Of a DNA stretch of 15,717 bases, positions 5,609 to 12,757 are shown piece after piece. The notes under the pieces were generated by a model. That model saw only the letters and a program-made list of their open reading frames with translations, made no database searches and had not been told where the DNA came from. Source of the DNA: CAZZCN01 sp964652975 (GTDB lineage Bacteria > Bacillota > Clostridia > Saccharofermentanales > UBA5734); assembly GCA_964652975.1 (NCBI GenBank), contig CAZZCN010000064.1:1-15717 (forward strand). The letters run 5' to 3'. The position numbers and the translations under genes are program-made. Within the stretch, counting starts at the first letter, position 1, and every line of letters begins with the position of its first letter.

Positions 5609-8077
5609 CTACTTTTTGAATGGCTTGAACCTTTTAAGTCTTAGTGCATTGGTCAAAACCGATACTGAGCTTAGTGACATCGCTGCAGCTGCGAATATCG
5701 GATTAAGGAGAGGACCACCAAACAGGTATAGAATGCCTGCTGCTATTGGTATTCCGGCTATATTGTACCCAAAAGCCCAAAACAGATTTTGTTTGATATT
5801 GCGTATGGTACTGTTGCTAAGATGTATGGCTGTCGGTACGTCCATCAAATCGCTCTTCATAAGAACAACATCCGCGGATTCGATAGCTACGTCTGTGCCT
5901 GAACCTATAGCTATTCCTACATCAGCCTGTACAAGAGCAGGCGCGTCATTGATACCGTCTCCGACCATTGCCACTTTTTTACCTTCAGCCTGAAGTTTTT
6001 TTACTTCATTTGATTTGTCTTGAGGCAACACCTCTGCCAAAACTCTGGTTATTCCAACCTGTTTTGCAATTGCCTCGGCAGTCTTGCGGTTGTCTCCTGT
6101 AATCATGGCGACTTCGATTCCCATGGATTGCAGTTTTTTGATTGCATTTGCACTGCTTTCCTTGACAACATCCGCTACTGCGATAATGCCAGATATTTTG
6201 CCATCGAAAGCAAGATACATAGGTGTCTTGCCTTCACTTGCAAGCTCATCTGACTTGTCTGAAAGTGAAGCCAATGAGATTCCTCTTTCGTCCATTAATT
6301 TTCTATTGCCTATTAGAGCGTGAATTCCATCAATTTCAACTTCAACTCCAAACCCAGGTATTGCTACAAATTTGTCAACTTTGATAAATTCAATATTTTC
6401 TTTTAAAGCACCTCTTACAATTGCTTCTCCGAGTGGATGCTCAGATCCCTTTTCGGCGGAAGCAGCTATTTGAAGCAGTCTTTCTCTGGACAGTTCAGAG
6501 ACATTTATAATATCTGTTACCTCTGGCTTGCCCTCAGTGATTGTCCCTGTCTTATCAAAAACAATTGTGTTTATTTTATGCGTCGTCTCAAGAGCTTCTC
6601 CACCTTTGAACAATATCCCGTATTCTGCGCCTTTACCGGTCCCGACCATTATTGCAGTCGGAGTTGCCAATCCAAGTGCACAAGGGCATGCAATAACAAG
6701 TATCGAAATAAAAATCGTCATGGCAAAAACAAACGACTGTCCTGATATGAGCCATGCTGCGAAAGCAAGAATTGCAATAATGCTGACTATCGGGACAAAA
6801 TATCCCGATACAATGTCGGCCATCTGTGCAATTGGAGCCTTAGAGCCTTGAGCATCTTCAACAAGCTTTATAATCTGCGCCAGTGCGGTATCTCCACCGA
6901 CTTTGGTCGCTTTAAACTGAATAAGTCCGTTTTTGTTGATGCTGGCAGCAAAAACCTTGTCTCCTGAGCTTTTATCGATTGGCATGCTTTCTCCTGTCAG
7001 CATCGATTCGTCAATAGCTGTATTGCCTTCAGTCACGACACCATCAACAGGAATTTTCTCGCCCGGTTTTACCAATATTACATCGCCAATCTCAACTTCA
7101 TCGATTGGAGTTTCGATTTCTTTTCCGTCAAAAAGCACCATGGCGGTCTTTGGAGCAAGCCCCATCAGCTTTTTGATTGCTTCGGAGGTTTTACCTTTTG
7201 ATACAGCCTCCAGCGATTTTCCAAGTAAAATTAATGTTATGATTACACCTGCAGTTTCAAAATACAGTCCATCCACAGCTCCGAAGTTCCCTGTTATAAT
7301 CTCATATGTTGAGTATATACTGTATAAAATGGCAGCTGATGTACCGATTGCGATTAGTGAATCCATGTTGGGACTTCGCTGTATAAGTGCTTTAAATCCC
7401 ACTGTATAAAACTTATACCCAGCAATTATTATCGGTATTACAAGTGCAACCTGTGTAAGAGCATATGTTAGCGGATATTGCATAGGGTCTAGAAATCCAG
7501 GAATAGGGAAAGGAAGCCACCAAATCATCGAGCCCATTGCGAGGTACAAGAGCGGGATGGCAAAAATGGCAGATACTTTCAGTTTTCTCCAAAGTGTGCG
7601 TATTTCTTTTTCTTTTCTTATCTTGTCTTCATCGACGGTGATTTTTTTCTCGATATCCAGAGCTTTGTAACCAATTTTATCAATGGCCTGCTTTATAATT
7701 GAAATTTTTACCTTTTGTGGGTCATACTCTACTGTCGCCTTTTCTGTTGCAAGGTTGACCGATGCTTTTACAACTCCGTCCAGTTTACCAACGACCTTTT
7801 CTATCCTGCTTGCACAGGCAGCGCAGGTCATTCCGGCAATCGGAATGGTAACTGTCTTATGTTGCACTTCTTCCAAAACACTATATCCAACCTTCTGTAT
7901 CGCCTCATCTATTTTGGACAAGGACACCTTTTGATTGTCAAATTCCACTGTGAGTTTCTCTGTAGCAAAATTGACGGATGCGTCTGAAACTCCATCCAGC
8001 TTACCGACAACCTTCTCGATTCTACCTGCACACGCTGCACAGGTCATACCACCTATTTTAATTGATTGTTTGATCAT
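5609..8077 (-). CDS. copA: Cu(I)-exporting P1B-1-type ATPase
   Basis: Copper efflux ATPase of 822 aa, full length and intact. Two N-terminal HMA domains each have GMTCAAC (C13/C16 and C85/C88). The actuator TGES is at 361-364. The membrane copper site is CPC (464-466) in TM6, YN (771-772) in TM7 and M800-x-x-S803-S804 in TM8, which together mark the Cu(I) subgroup. Phosphorylation loop DKTGT is at 508-512 (D508), the nucleotide-domain HP at 547-548, and GDGIND at 706-711. It pumps cytosolic Cu(I) outward using ATP, loaded by CopZ. GGAGAGG (8094-8088) is the ribosome site. It lies 82 bp after csoR on the same strand, with a large hairpin between, and should be derepressed by copper through the CsoR box ahead of csoR. 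Confidence 0.97.
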   Translation of the reverse strand: MIKQSIKIGGMTCAACAGRIEKVVGKLDGVSDASVNFATEKLTVEFDNQKVSLSKIDEAIQKVGYSVLEEVQHKTVTIPIAGMTCAACASRIEKVVGKLDGVVKASVNLATEKATVEYDPQKVKISIIKQAIDKIGYKALDIEKKITVDEDKIRKEKEIRTLWRKLKVSAIFAIPLLYLAMGSMIWWLPFPIPGFLDPMQYPLTYALTQVALVIPIIIAGYKFYTVGFKALIQRSPNMDSLIAIGTSAAILYSIYSTYEIITGNFGAVDGLYFETAGVIITLILLGKSLEAVSKGKTSEAIKKLMGLAPKTAMVLFDGKEIETPIDEVEIGDVILVKPGEKIPVDGVVTEGNTAIDESMLTGESMPIDKSSGDKVFAASINKNGLIQFKATKVGGDTALAQIIKLVEDAQGSKAPIAQMADIVSGYFVPIVSIIAILAFAAWLISGQSFVFAMTIFISILVIACPCALGLATPTAIMVGTGKGAEYGILFKGGEALETTHKINTIVFDKTGTITEGKPEVTDIINVSELSRERLLQIAASAEKGSEHPLGEAIVRGALKENIEFIKVDKFVAIPGFGVEVEIDGIHALIGNRKLMDERGISLASLSDKSDELASEGKTPMYLAFDGKISGIIAVADVVKESSANAIKKLQSMGIEVAMITGDNRKTAEAIAKQVGITRVLAEVLPQDKSNEVKKLQAEGKKVAMVGDGINDAPALVQADVGIAIGSGTDVAIESADVVLMKSDLMDVPTAIHLSNSTIRNIKQNLFWAFGYNIAGIPIAAGILYLFGGPLLNPIFAAAAMSLSSVSVLTNALRLKRFKPFKK

Positions 8078-8096
8078 TCTTTCTCATCCTCTCCGT

Positions 8097-8157
8097 GTTT
8101 GAAACAATATTTTTAATTAAAACTTGCAATGCAATAAATTAAAAATATTTTTCAAAC
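8097..8157 (-). other. Long intercistronic hairpin between csoR and copA
   Basis: GTTTGAAA (8097-8104) plus AATATTTTTAATT (8106-8118) are fully complementary to AATTAAAAATATT (8137-8149) plus TTTCAAAC (8150-8157). This gives 21 bp of stem broken only by a bulged C8105, with an 18-nt loop. In the mRNA the stem starts 2 nt after the csoR stop codon and ends 2 nt before the copA ribosome site. It fills almost the entire gap. It could be a processing or stability element uncoupling the two messages, or a partial attenuator. A small mobile repeat is less likely, as no other copy is seen here. Confidence 0.75.
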
Positions 8158-8159
8158 TG

Positions 8160-8492
8160 TTAAAGCATTTTCCCTATTGTTATCAATAGCTCATCTACTA
8201 TATCGTCTTCACCGTTTCTGATTTTGTTGACAAGGCACCCCTTGATGTGATTCTCCAAGACCAGTTTACTGACAGAATTAAGTGCAGCTTGTACAGCCGC
8301 TATCTGAACCAGTACATCATCGCAGTATATATCCTTCTCTATCATTCCTTTGATTCCACGAACCTGCCCTTCTGCTCGGTTAAGCCTCGAAATCAGAGCG
8401 GTCTTAAGTTTGTTCTCACGAGCGGTCATCCTCTCGCTGCAATCCTCAGATTCGCATTGCTTTACCAGTTCCGTTAATTTTTCCTTTTTCAT
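8160..8492 (-). CDS. csoR: CsoR-type copper-sensing repressor
   Basis: DUF156/CsoR-RcnR-FrmR family all-helical repressor, 110 aa. The Cu(I) ligand triad C57, H82 and C86 is present with the spacing of the M. tuberculosis protein (25 and 4 residues), in KDIYCDD and LENHIKGC. The DNA-contact helix RLNRAEGQVRGIKGM is conserved. An N-terminal extension of about 25 residues has two extra cysteines (C13, C18), which is longer than minimal CsoR. Apo-CsoR binds the operator and Cu(I) releases it. AAGGAG with a 9-nt spacer precedes the ATG. The TATACCC-N5-GGGTATA operator lies 72 bp upstream, so it should repress itself and copA. Confidence 0.95.
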   Translation of the reverse strand: MKKEKLTELVKQCESEDCSERMTARENKLKTALISRLNRAEGQVRGIKGMIEKDIYCDDVLVQIAAVQAALNSVSKLVLENHIKGCLVNKIRNGEDDIVDELLITIGKML

Positions 8493-8563
8493 AAAAGAGT
8501 TCTCCTTGCGATTTCACTTCAATTTTATATGTTAGTTAATACTATTATTATTTATTTTTGTAC

Positions 8564-8582
8564 TATACCCCAGTAGGGTATA
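8564..8582. promoter_or_regulatory. CsoR operator
   Basis: TATACCCCAGTAGGGTATA: two 7-bp arms, TATACCC (8564-8570) and GGGTATA (8576-8582), around 5 bp. This matches the known TACCC...GGGTA type of CsoR box. It starts 6 bp after the -10 of the csoR promoter and so covers the predicted transcription start, an ideal position for repression. Confidence 0.88.
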
Positions 8583-8587
8583 TTTAT

Positions 8588-8616
8588 ATGATAATACTTT
8601 TCCATTCATATGTCAA
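8588..8616 (-). promoter_or_regulatory. csoR-copA promoter
   Basis: On the minus strand a perfect -35, TTGACA (8616-8611), a 17-bp spacer and a -10, TATCAT (8593-8588, five of six matches). Transcription should begin near 8581, inside the CsoR operator, giving a leader of about 90 nt before csoR. Confidence 0.82.
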
Positions 8617-8776
8617 TAGAAAGATGATAAATGGTAATTTTGATTTAATAAGAATTAATAAGAGTGGATGTTGCTATTTCATTCCACCTTGAATTAATAA
8701 GTCTTAAATTAACAAGTTATAGTCAAGATTATGATGAATTTACTAGTGTATTATAGATTCTATTTACTATAAGATA

Positions 8777-8806
8777 TAATGTTTTGCTGATCTCAGCAAA
8801 ACATTA
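8777..8806. repeat. 30-bp palindrome
   Basis: TAATGTTTTGCTGA (8777-8790) and TCAGCAAAACATTA (8793-8806) are exact inverse complements separated by only TC. As RNA it would make a 13-bp stem with a 4-nt loop. The lack of a T-run on either side argues against a simple terminator. The symmetry suits a dimeric DNA-binding protein or a small mobile-element remnant. Confidence 0.7.
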
Positions 8807-8845
8807 CCCCGTCAGTATTAATAGTAGTTCCAGATATTTCACTAC

Positions 8846-8875
8846 ACAAGAAAAACTCCGACTATGATAGCGGAG
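8846..8875 (-). terminator. Terminator-like hairpin downstream of the XRE gene
   Basis: On the minus strand CTCCG (8875-8871) pairs with CGGAG (8860-8856), with inner CTAT/ATAG pairing and a bulged T. It is followed by TTTTTC. It would end transcripts from the XRE gene about 130 bp upstream. Its outer stem resembles that of the htpG terminator at 9413. Confidence 0.5.
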
Positions 8876-8941
8876 GGAGATGAATTGCTACCCGTACACC
8901 GGAGAAAAAATAATAAATCCCATGACAAAAGCAGCTCGTAA

Positions 8942-8980
8942 ATAATTAACTTATAAGTTATTAACTCGTAAGTTAATTAT
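8942..8980. repeat. 12-bp inverted repeat
   Basis: ATAATTAACTTA (8942-8953) and TAAGTTAATTAT (8969-8980) are exact inverse complements 15 bp apart, and the spacer holds further partial copies (TAAGTTA, TTAACTCG). It lies 24 bp past the XRE gene end. It may be a weak AT-rich hairpin or a cluster of binding half-sites. Confidence 0.5.
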
Positions 8981-9004
8981 AATCGCAATGTTTAATTGCT
9001 GATA

Positions 9005-9277
9005 TCAACGAAACTCGATATGAAGTTCTTTGCCTAAACCAGCGGCTATCCTTTTAAGAAGTTGCAAAGTTGGATTATAATTTCCATTTTCGATACGACT
9101 TATGTTAGCCTGGTCTATTCCTGTTATTTCCGCAAGTTCTTTCTGTGTTATACCTTTCTGACTTCTAGCATCAATAATAGCCTTTACCAATTCGTACTCA
9201 GGTTCCAACGCCTTATACTCGGCATAAAGTTCCGGATCTTTTTCAAAGGCTTGTTTCTTGTATTCCTTGAAATTCAT
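9005..9277 (-). CDS. HigA-like XRE-family HTH regulator (orphan antitoxin type)
   Basis: Small DNA-binding protein, 90 aa. A charged N-terminal helix region (1-38) precedes a Cro/CI-type helix-turn-helix (about 44-81), with GITQKELAEITGIDQANIS and the RIENGNYNPTLQLLKRIA continuation typical of HigA-type antitoxins. It ends in LHIEFR, a beta-strand tail also common in that group. AGAGGA (9290-9285) lies 7 nt before the ATG. HigA genes normally sit next to a HigB/RelE toxin, but neither side here has one, so it is a solitary regulator or a decayed toxin-antitoxin pair. An 18-bp palindrome between its -35 and -10 suggests strong autorepression. Confidence 0.88.
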   Translation of the reverse strand: MNFKEYKKQAFEKDPELYAEYKALEPEYELVKAIIDARSQKGITQKELAEITGIDQANISRIENGNYNPTLQLLKRIAAGLGKELHIEFR

Positions 9278-9344
9278 TTCATTATCCTCTGATTCATTTT
9301 TTTACTTATTGATCTCTTTTCGTTTATTTAATATGTTTTATACG

Positions 9345-9377
9345 ACATATTGTATGTTATATATAACATATTGTCAA
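9345..9377 (-). promoter_or_regulatory. Promoter of the XRE gene with operator in the spacer
   Basis: On the minus strand TTGACA (9377-9372), a 17-bp spacer and TACAAT (9354-9349). The perfect palindrome TATGTTATATATAACATA (9353-9370) fills the spacer. The sequence ACATATTGT also occurs twice in direct orientation (9345-9353 and 9366-9374), exactly 21 bp or two helical turns apart. A further half-site, ATATGT, is at 9331-9336. Occupancy by the XRE protein would directly block RNA polymerase. Confidence 0.75.
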
Positions 9378-9412
9378 GGATGCTAAACAAATTTCATTAA
9401 TTTGTTTGCGCG

Positions 9413-9443
9413 AAAAAAACTCCGACGAGGTTATCATCGGAGT
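9413..9443 (-). terminator. htpG terminator
   Basis: On the minus strand ACTCCGA (9443-9437) pairs with TCGGAGT (9425-9419). The stem extends inward by two pairs past a C-A mismatch to a 5-nt loop and is followed by a run of T (9418-9413). It lies 45 bp after the htpG stop. Confidence 0.8.
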
Positions 9444-9487
9444 CTTTGTGTTGCTTTATTATTTTCTATAAATTCAATTGCGGAATT

Positions 9488-11620
9488 TTAACCAATATCT
9501 GACATTAGCTTGGTGCTACGGGCCAAAAACTCTGCCATCCCCTTCGGGTCGAGCGAGCCGTGGCTCAGCCTTGCCAGGTCATATATGTGAACAGCGAGTT
9601 CCTTGGCGGTATCTTCTTTGCCCGGAACTTCAAACATTGCAGATAATCTGCTGACAAGAGCACTGTCTGAATTGACAACCAGGACCTGCTTTACAGGGAA
9701 CATCGATCCGAAATCCATTCCGGCTCCGCCGCCACCCATCTGCTTCATATACATTTTCTGCATTTCCTGCATTCTTCTTGATTCTTCACTCTCGGACAAG
9801 ACAGCTGCCAGCGAATTCTCGCCCAGCGACTTCACTTCAACTTCCAGAGTATCATTACCGGTGGCAGATCTGAAAAGCTTCTCTACTGCTTCTTTTCTCT
9901 CAACAGGTCCGGCTTCACCTTCGATATCCGAGTCAATACGCAAAAATTTGATTTTGTTATTCTTGTGTTCCATGAACGACATGAAATTGTTATCAAGCTC
10001 GTGATCCATGACAATAACGGTCTTGCCTTTTTCTTTTGCCATGTTGACATAAGCAACCTGTTTCTTCTCGTCGTTGGTATAATAGATTTTCTCACCTAGG
10101 TCCTTGATTGCCACGAGGCCGCCATCAACTGTTTTCGCTAGTATAACGTCCTTGACCTTGTCAAAGAACTTCTCTTCGCGCATACAGCCGTATTTGATGA
10201 AAACACCGATATCAGACCAGTATTTATCAAAGTCCTCTCTGGAATTTTCGAAAATGTTTGTCAGCTTGTCAGCTACCTTCTTTATAATGTGGGTTGAAAG
10301 CTTCTGCACGTATCCGTCATTTTGCAAAAAGCTTCTGGAAACATTAAGCGGCAGATCTGGACAGTCTATGCAGCCTTTGAGCAAAAACAGAAATTCCGGA
10401 ATGACTTCCTTGATGTTGTCTGCGACAAAAACCTGGTTGTAGAAAAGCTTTATCCTGCCTTCAAGTGATTCATATGTGTTGTCTGTCTGTGGAAAATAAA
10501 GGATTCCCTTGAGGTTGAACGGGTAATCCATATTGAGGTGAATCCAGAATAATGGCTCACGGTAATCCATGAATGCTTTGCGGTAAAAAGCCTTGTATTC
10601 CTCATCGGTACAATCCTTGGGATTTTTGAGCCAGAGTGGGCTGACATCGTTGATCTGTGTCGGTCCCAGATTCTCCTTGTAATAGTTATCGTCATCTTCA
10701 TCGTCGGTATCTTCGTCGGCAAGGTCAGCGTCAGTTAAATCAGCATCGTCATCAGCCTTGTAAATTTCATCAGTCTCGTCTTTTTCGTCGCTGTCTCCAG
10801 CGTCATTTACATTGTCAGTGTCTTTGCCAGCATCTACAGCCTTGTCAGCTTTTTTCTTTGCTTTCTCAGCTTTCTCGGCTTCTTTCTCAGCCTTTTTCTT
10901 GGCCTTTTCGGCTTTCTTCTCCGCCTTTTTCTTCTCGTTCTTTTCGGCGTTTTCGATATTCCTCTTAACCTTCTCCTCTTCCTCATTTACGTCAAGGAAG
11001 AATATTGGGAAAGGCATGAATGAACAGTATTTGCCCAGTATCTCCCTACATTTCGCTGCGGTCAAAAACTCGTCGCCTTCCTCAGAAAGTTCGATTGTAA
11101 TCGTTGTGCCACGAGTTGTTTTATCTGAATCGCCCATTTCGTAGGACATTCCATCTTCGCTTTCCCATGATGCCGCCTGGCTGCCTTCTACAAAGGACAA
11201 GGAGTCTATTCTTACATTGTCAGCAACCATGAATGCCGAGTAAAATCCAAGACCGAAATGTCCTATGATACCAGCCGACTGGTCAGCCTTGTCCTTGTAT
11301 TTTTCGACAAAGTCAACTGCGCCCGAAAAAGCAATCTGATTGATGTATTTCTTGATCTCGTCATGTGTCATTCCAAGTCCGTTGTCTTCAACTATGACCT
11401 TTTTGTTTTCCTTGTCGAGTGTAACCCTGATTGCATAATCCTCATCGTCTGTAAGTTTGGCCTCGCCAAGGTCCACCAGCTTCTTCAGCTTCGAAATTGC
11501 GTCGGATGAATTGGATACCAGCTCCCTCAGGAAAATATCCCTGTCGGAATAAAGCCACTTTCTGATTATCGGAAAAATATTTTCGGTGCTGACCGATACA
11601 TTGCCCTTTTCTTTTGTCAT
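9488..11620 (-). CDS. htpG: Hsp90-family chaperone HtpG with an extended charged linker
   Basis: ATP-dependent cytosolic chaperone, 710 aa against about 620 in E. coli. The N-terminal GHKL ATPase domain has E33 and N37 in RELVSNSSDA, DNGLGM (79-84) and GHFGLGFYSAF (120-130). The middle domain resumes at about 323 with LWLKNPKDCTDEEYKAFY, and the C-terminal dimerisation domain ends near LARSTKLMSDIG. The excess length lies in the linker, about 212-322. It contains a Lys/Glu/Ala block (about 227-262) followed by an Asp/Glu-rich block (about 273-312), a layout recalling the charged linker of eukaryotic Hsp90. The ATG lies 3 bp from the assembly gap, so the ribosome site, promoter and any CIRCE or other heat-shock operator are not visible. 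Codons are markedly richer in G+C than in the right-hand operon. Confidence 0.96.
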   Translation of the reverse strand: MTKEKGNVSVSTENIFPIIRKWLYSDRDIFLRELVSNSSDAISKLKKLVDLGEAKLTDDEDYAIRVTLDKENKKVIVEDNGLGMTHDEIKKYINQIAFSGAVDFVEKYKDKADQSAGIIGHFGLGFYSAFMVADNVRIDSLSFVEGSQAASWESEDGMSYEMGDSDKTTRGTTITIELSEEGDEFLTAAKCREILGKYCSFMPFPIFFLDVNEEEEKVKRNIENAEKNEKKKAEKKAEKAKKKAEKEAEKAEKAKKKADKAVDAGKDTDNVNDAGDSDEKDETDEIYKADDDADLTDADLADEDTDDEDDDNYYKENLGPTQINDVSPLWLKNPKDCTDEEYKAFYRKAFMDYREPLFWIHLNMDYPFNLKGILYFPQTDNTYESLEGRIKLFYNQVFVADNIKEVIPEFLFLLKGCIDCPDLPLNVSRSFLQNDGYVQKLSTHIIKKVADKLTNIFENSREDFDKYWSDIGVFIKYGCMREEKFFDKVKDVILAKTVDGGLVAIKDLGEKIYYTNDEKKQVAYVNMAKEKGKTVIVMDHELDNNFMSFMEHKNNKIKFLRIDSDIEGEAGPVERKEAVEKLFRSATGNDTLEVEVKSLGENSLAAVLSESEESRRMQEMQKMYMKQMGGGGAGMDFGSMFPVKQVLVVNSDSALVSRLSAMFEVPGKEDTAKELAVHIYDLARLSHGSLDPKGMAEFLARSTKLMSDIG

Positions 11621-11623
11621 TTT

Positions 11624-11723
11624 NNNNNNNNNNNNNNNNNNNNNNNNNNNNNNNNNNNNNNNNNNNNNNNNNNNNNNNNNNNNNNNNNNNNNNNNNNNNN
11701 NNNNNNNNNNNNNNNNNNNNNNN
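11624..11723. other. 100-N assembly gap
   Basis: Exactly 100 unspecified bases, the conventional length for a scaffold gap of unknown size. The true distance between htpG and the aminotransferase gene is unknown, and features may be missing here. Confidence 0.98.
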
Positions 11724-11746
11724 ATGATATCAATTTTGTATAAAAA

Positions 11747-12616
11747 TCATGTGGCATTTTTGTGAATTTTTATGAACTCGTCAACTATTTTCGAATACTC
11801 TATGATGATTCGTTGTAAAGCGGAATTACCAGGCGAATCGATTGCAAAATCTTCGACTGCGGATACCGGCAGGACGCCAATGGATGTGCCCGTCAGGAAA
11901 ACAGCATAAGCACGGATTTTAATGTCATCTATGCTAAAATATTCGGTAAAAATTTCACATCCGGCGGCTTCAATCGCCTGTAAAACATATTTTCTGGTTA
12001 TACCCTCAAGAATGGATTCCCTGGGTGCGGTAAAAACCTTGTTTCCTTCGACAAAAAACACATTTGTTCTGCTGCCTTCGGTAACACGTCCATCCCTCGC
12101 AACCAAAAGGGTTTCGAAATATCTGCCAAAAGGCCCTTCTGACTGCAGCTTCTGACTCATGGCTGCTTTGTATTCAGAACTCACGAGCTTCGCATTGGGA
12201 TTAGGTCTTTCCCACTCGATAAGCCCCACTGCAACGCCTTTTTTATATACACTTTCAGGTGGATAATAGAATGCCGATGTAAAAATTGCGGACATCTCTC
12301 TGGTAAGTACGATTTTGATATTTCCGTTTTGAATACCCTCGGACAAAATGAGCTTCTCGGTATCGGCTTTTATTTGTTTGCTATCGAAAGATAAAAAATG
12401 ATTTGCACTGATAATTTCTGATACCGAATTCCTCATTCGCTCTATGTGGTCATCGAAAAATAGCATAACTCCATCAATGCACCTTATTACTTCATAAATC
12501 TGGATTGAATCAGAGTATCTATCGAGCTCTTCAATTAAACAATCGTCAATCATTCTGATTTCGTGATTGATAACCGCAGTTCTGCCAATGTTCTGATCTA
12601 ATATTGGATATGCCAT
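11747..12616 (-). CDS. Class IV PLP-dependent aminotransferase
   Basis: Fold-type IV aminotransferase, 289 aa, of the branched-chain/D-amino-acid/aminodeoxychorismate group. The likely PLP-binding lysine is K143 in NPNAK (K150 is the alternative). The cofactor-binding loop is E180 in VTEGSRTNVFFV, followed by ILEGITRKYV (202-211) and LTGTSIGVLPV (241-251), all signature segments of this fold. The exact substrate cannot be told: IlvE-like, D-amino-acid or PabC-like activity are all possible, and no pathway neighbours help. AGAAGGAAG precedes the ATG, and an extended -10 lies about 65 bp upstream. The gene is complete, but the 3' flank runs into the assembly gap 23 bp beyond. Confidence 0.88.
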   Translation of the reverse strand: MAYPILDQNIGRTAVINHEIRMIDDCLIEELDRYSDSIQIYEVIRCIDGVMLFFDDHIERMRNSVSEIISANHFLSFDSKQIKADTEKLILSEGIQNGNIKIVLTREMSAIFTSAFYYPPESVYKKGVAVGLIEWERPNPNAKLVSSEYKAAMSQKLQSEGPFGRYFETLLVARDGRVTEGSRTNVFFVEGNKVFTAPRESILEGITRKYVLQAIEAAGCEIFTEYFSIDDIKIRAYAVFLTGTSIGVLPVSAVEDFAIDSPGNSALQRIIIEYSKIVDEFIKIHKNAT

Positions 12617-12678
12617 TTAAACTTCCTTCTCTTTGCTTTTTTGGTAAATTTTCTAAAACTTTTCGGTAACAGTTTGTA

Positions 12679-12687
12679 ATTATAACA
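12679..12687 (-). promoter_or_regulatory. Extended -10 promoter of the aminotransferase gene
   Basis: TGTTATAAT on the minus strand (12687-12679) is a full TGn extended -10. No good -35 is seen at 17-18 bp. Transcription would begin about 55 nt before the ATG. Confidence 0.5.
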
Positions 12688-12757
12688 CATTTGAATATCA
12701 TGAATGAAATTCAATTATGTCCAAACGATCCGCAATTAAATTAAAATGTTTAAAAAT

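Larger units (their letters stand above)
8617..9004. other. Palindrome-rich intergenic region without a clear gene
   Basis: About 390 bp between csoR and the XRE gene. It contains an 11-bp direct repeat, GAATTAATAAG (8652-8662 and 8691-8701), flanking a short GTGGA/TCCAC stem (8664-8687). It also has a near-perfect 30-bp palindrome (8777-8806), a minus-strand terminator (8846-8875) and a 12-bp inverted repeat (8942-8980). A plus-strand frame ending at 8942 gives only about 25 residues from its ATG (8865) and lacks a ribosome site. No toxin partner for the XRE protein was found. Confidence 0.55.

Noticed and set aside
6933..7409. 158-aa plus-strand frame inside copA
   Set aside because: Antisense shadow of a fully conserved copA; no ribosome site and low-complexity Ser/Pro/Ile content.
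8829..8942. Short plus-strand open frame with ATG at 8865
   Set aside because: Only about 25 residues from the ATG, no ribosome site, and it overlaps a minus-strand terminator hairpin.
10657..11144. Plus-strand frames of about 100-110 aa opposite the htpG linker
   Set aside because: Antisense of the Lys/Glu-rich linker, giving Phe/Ser or Arg/Gln/Leu-rich low-complexity products; artefact of biased composition.
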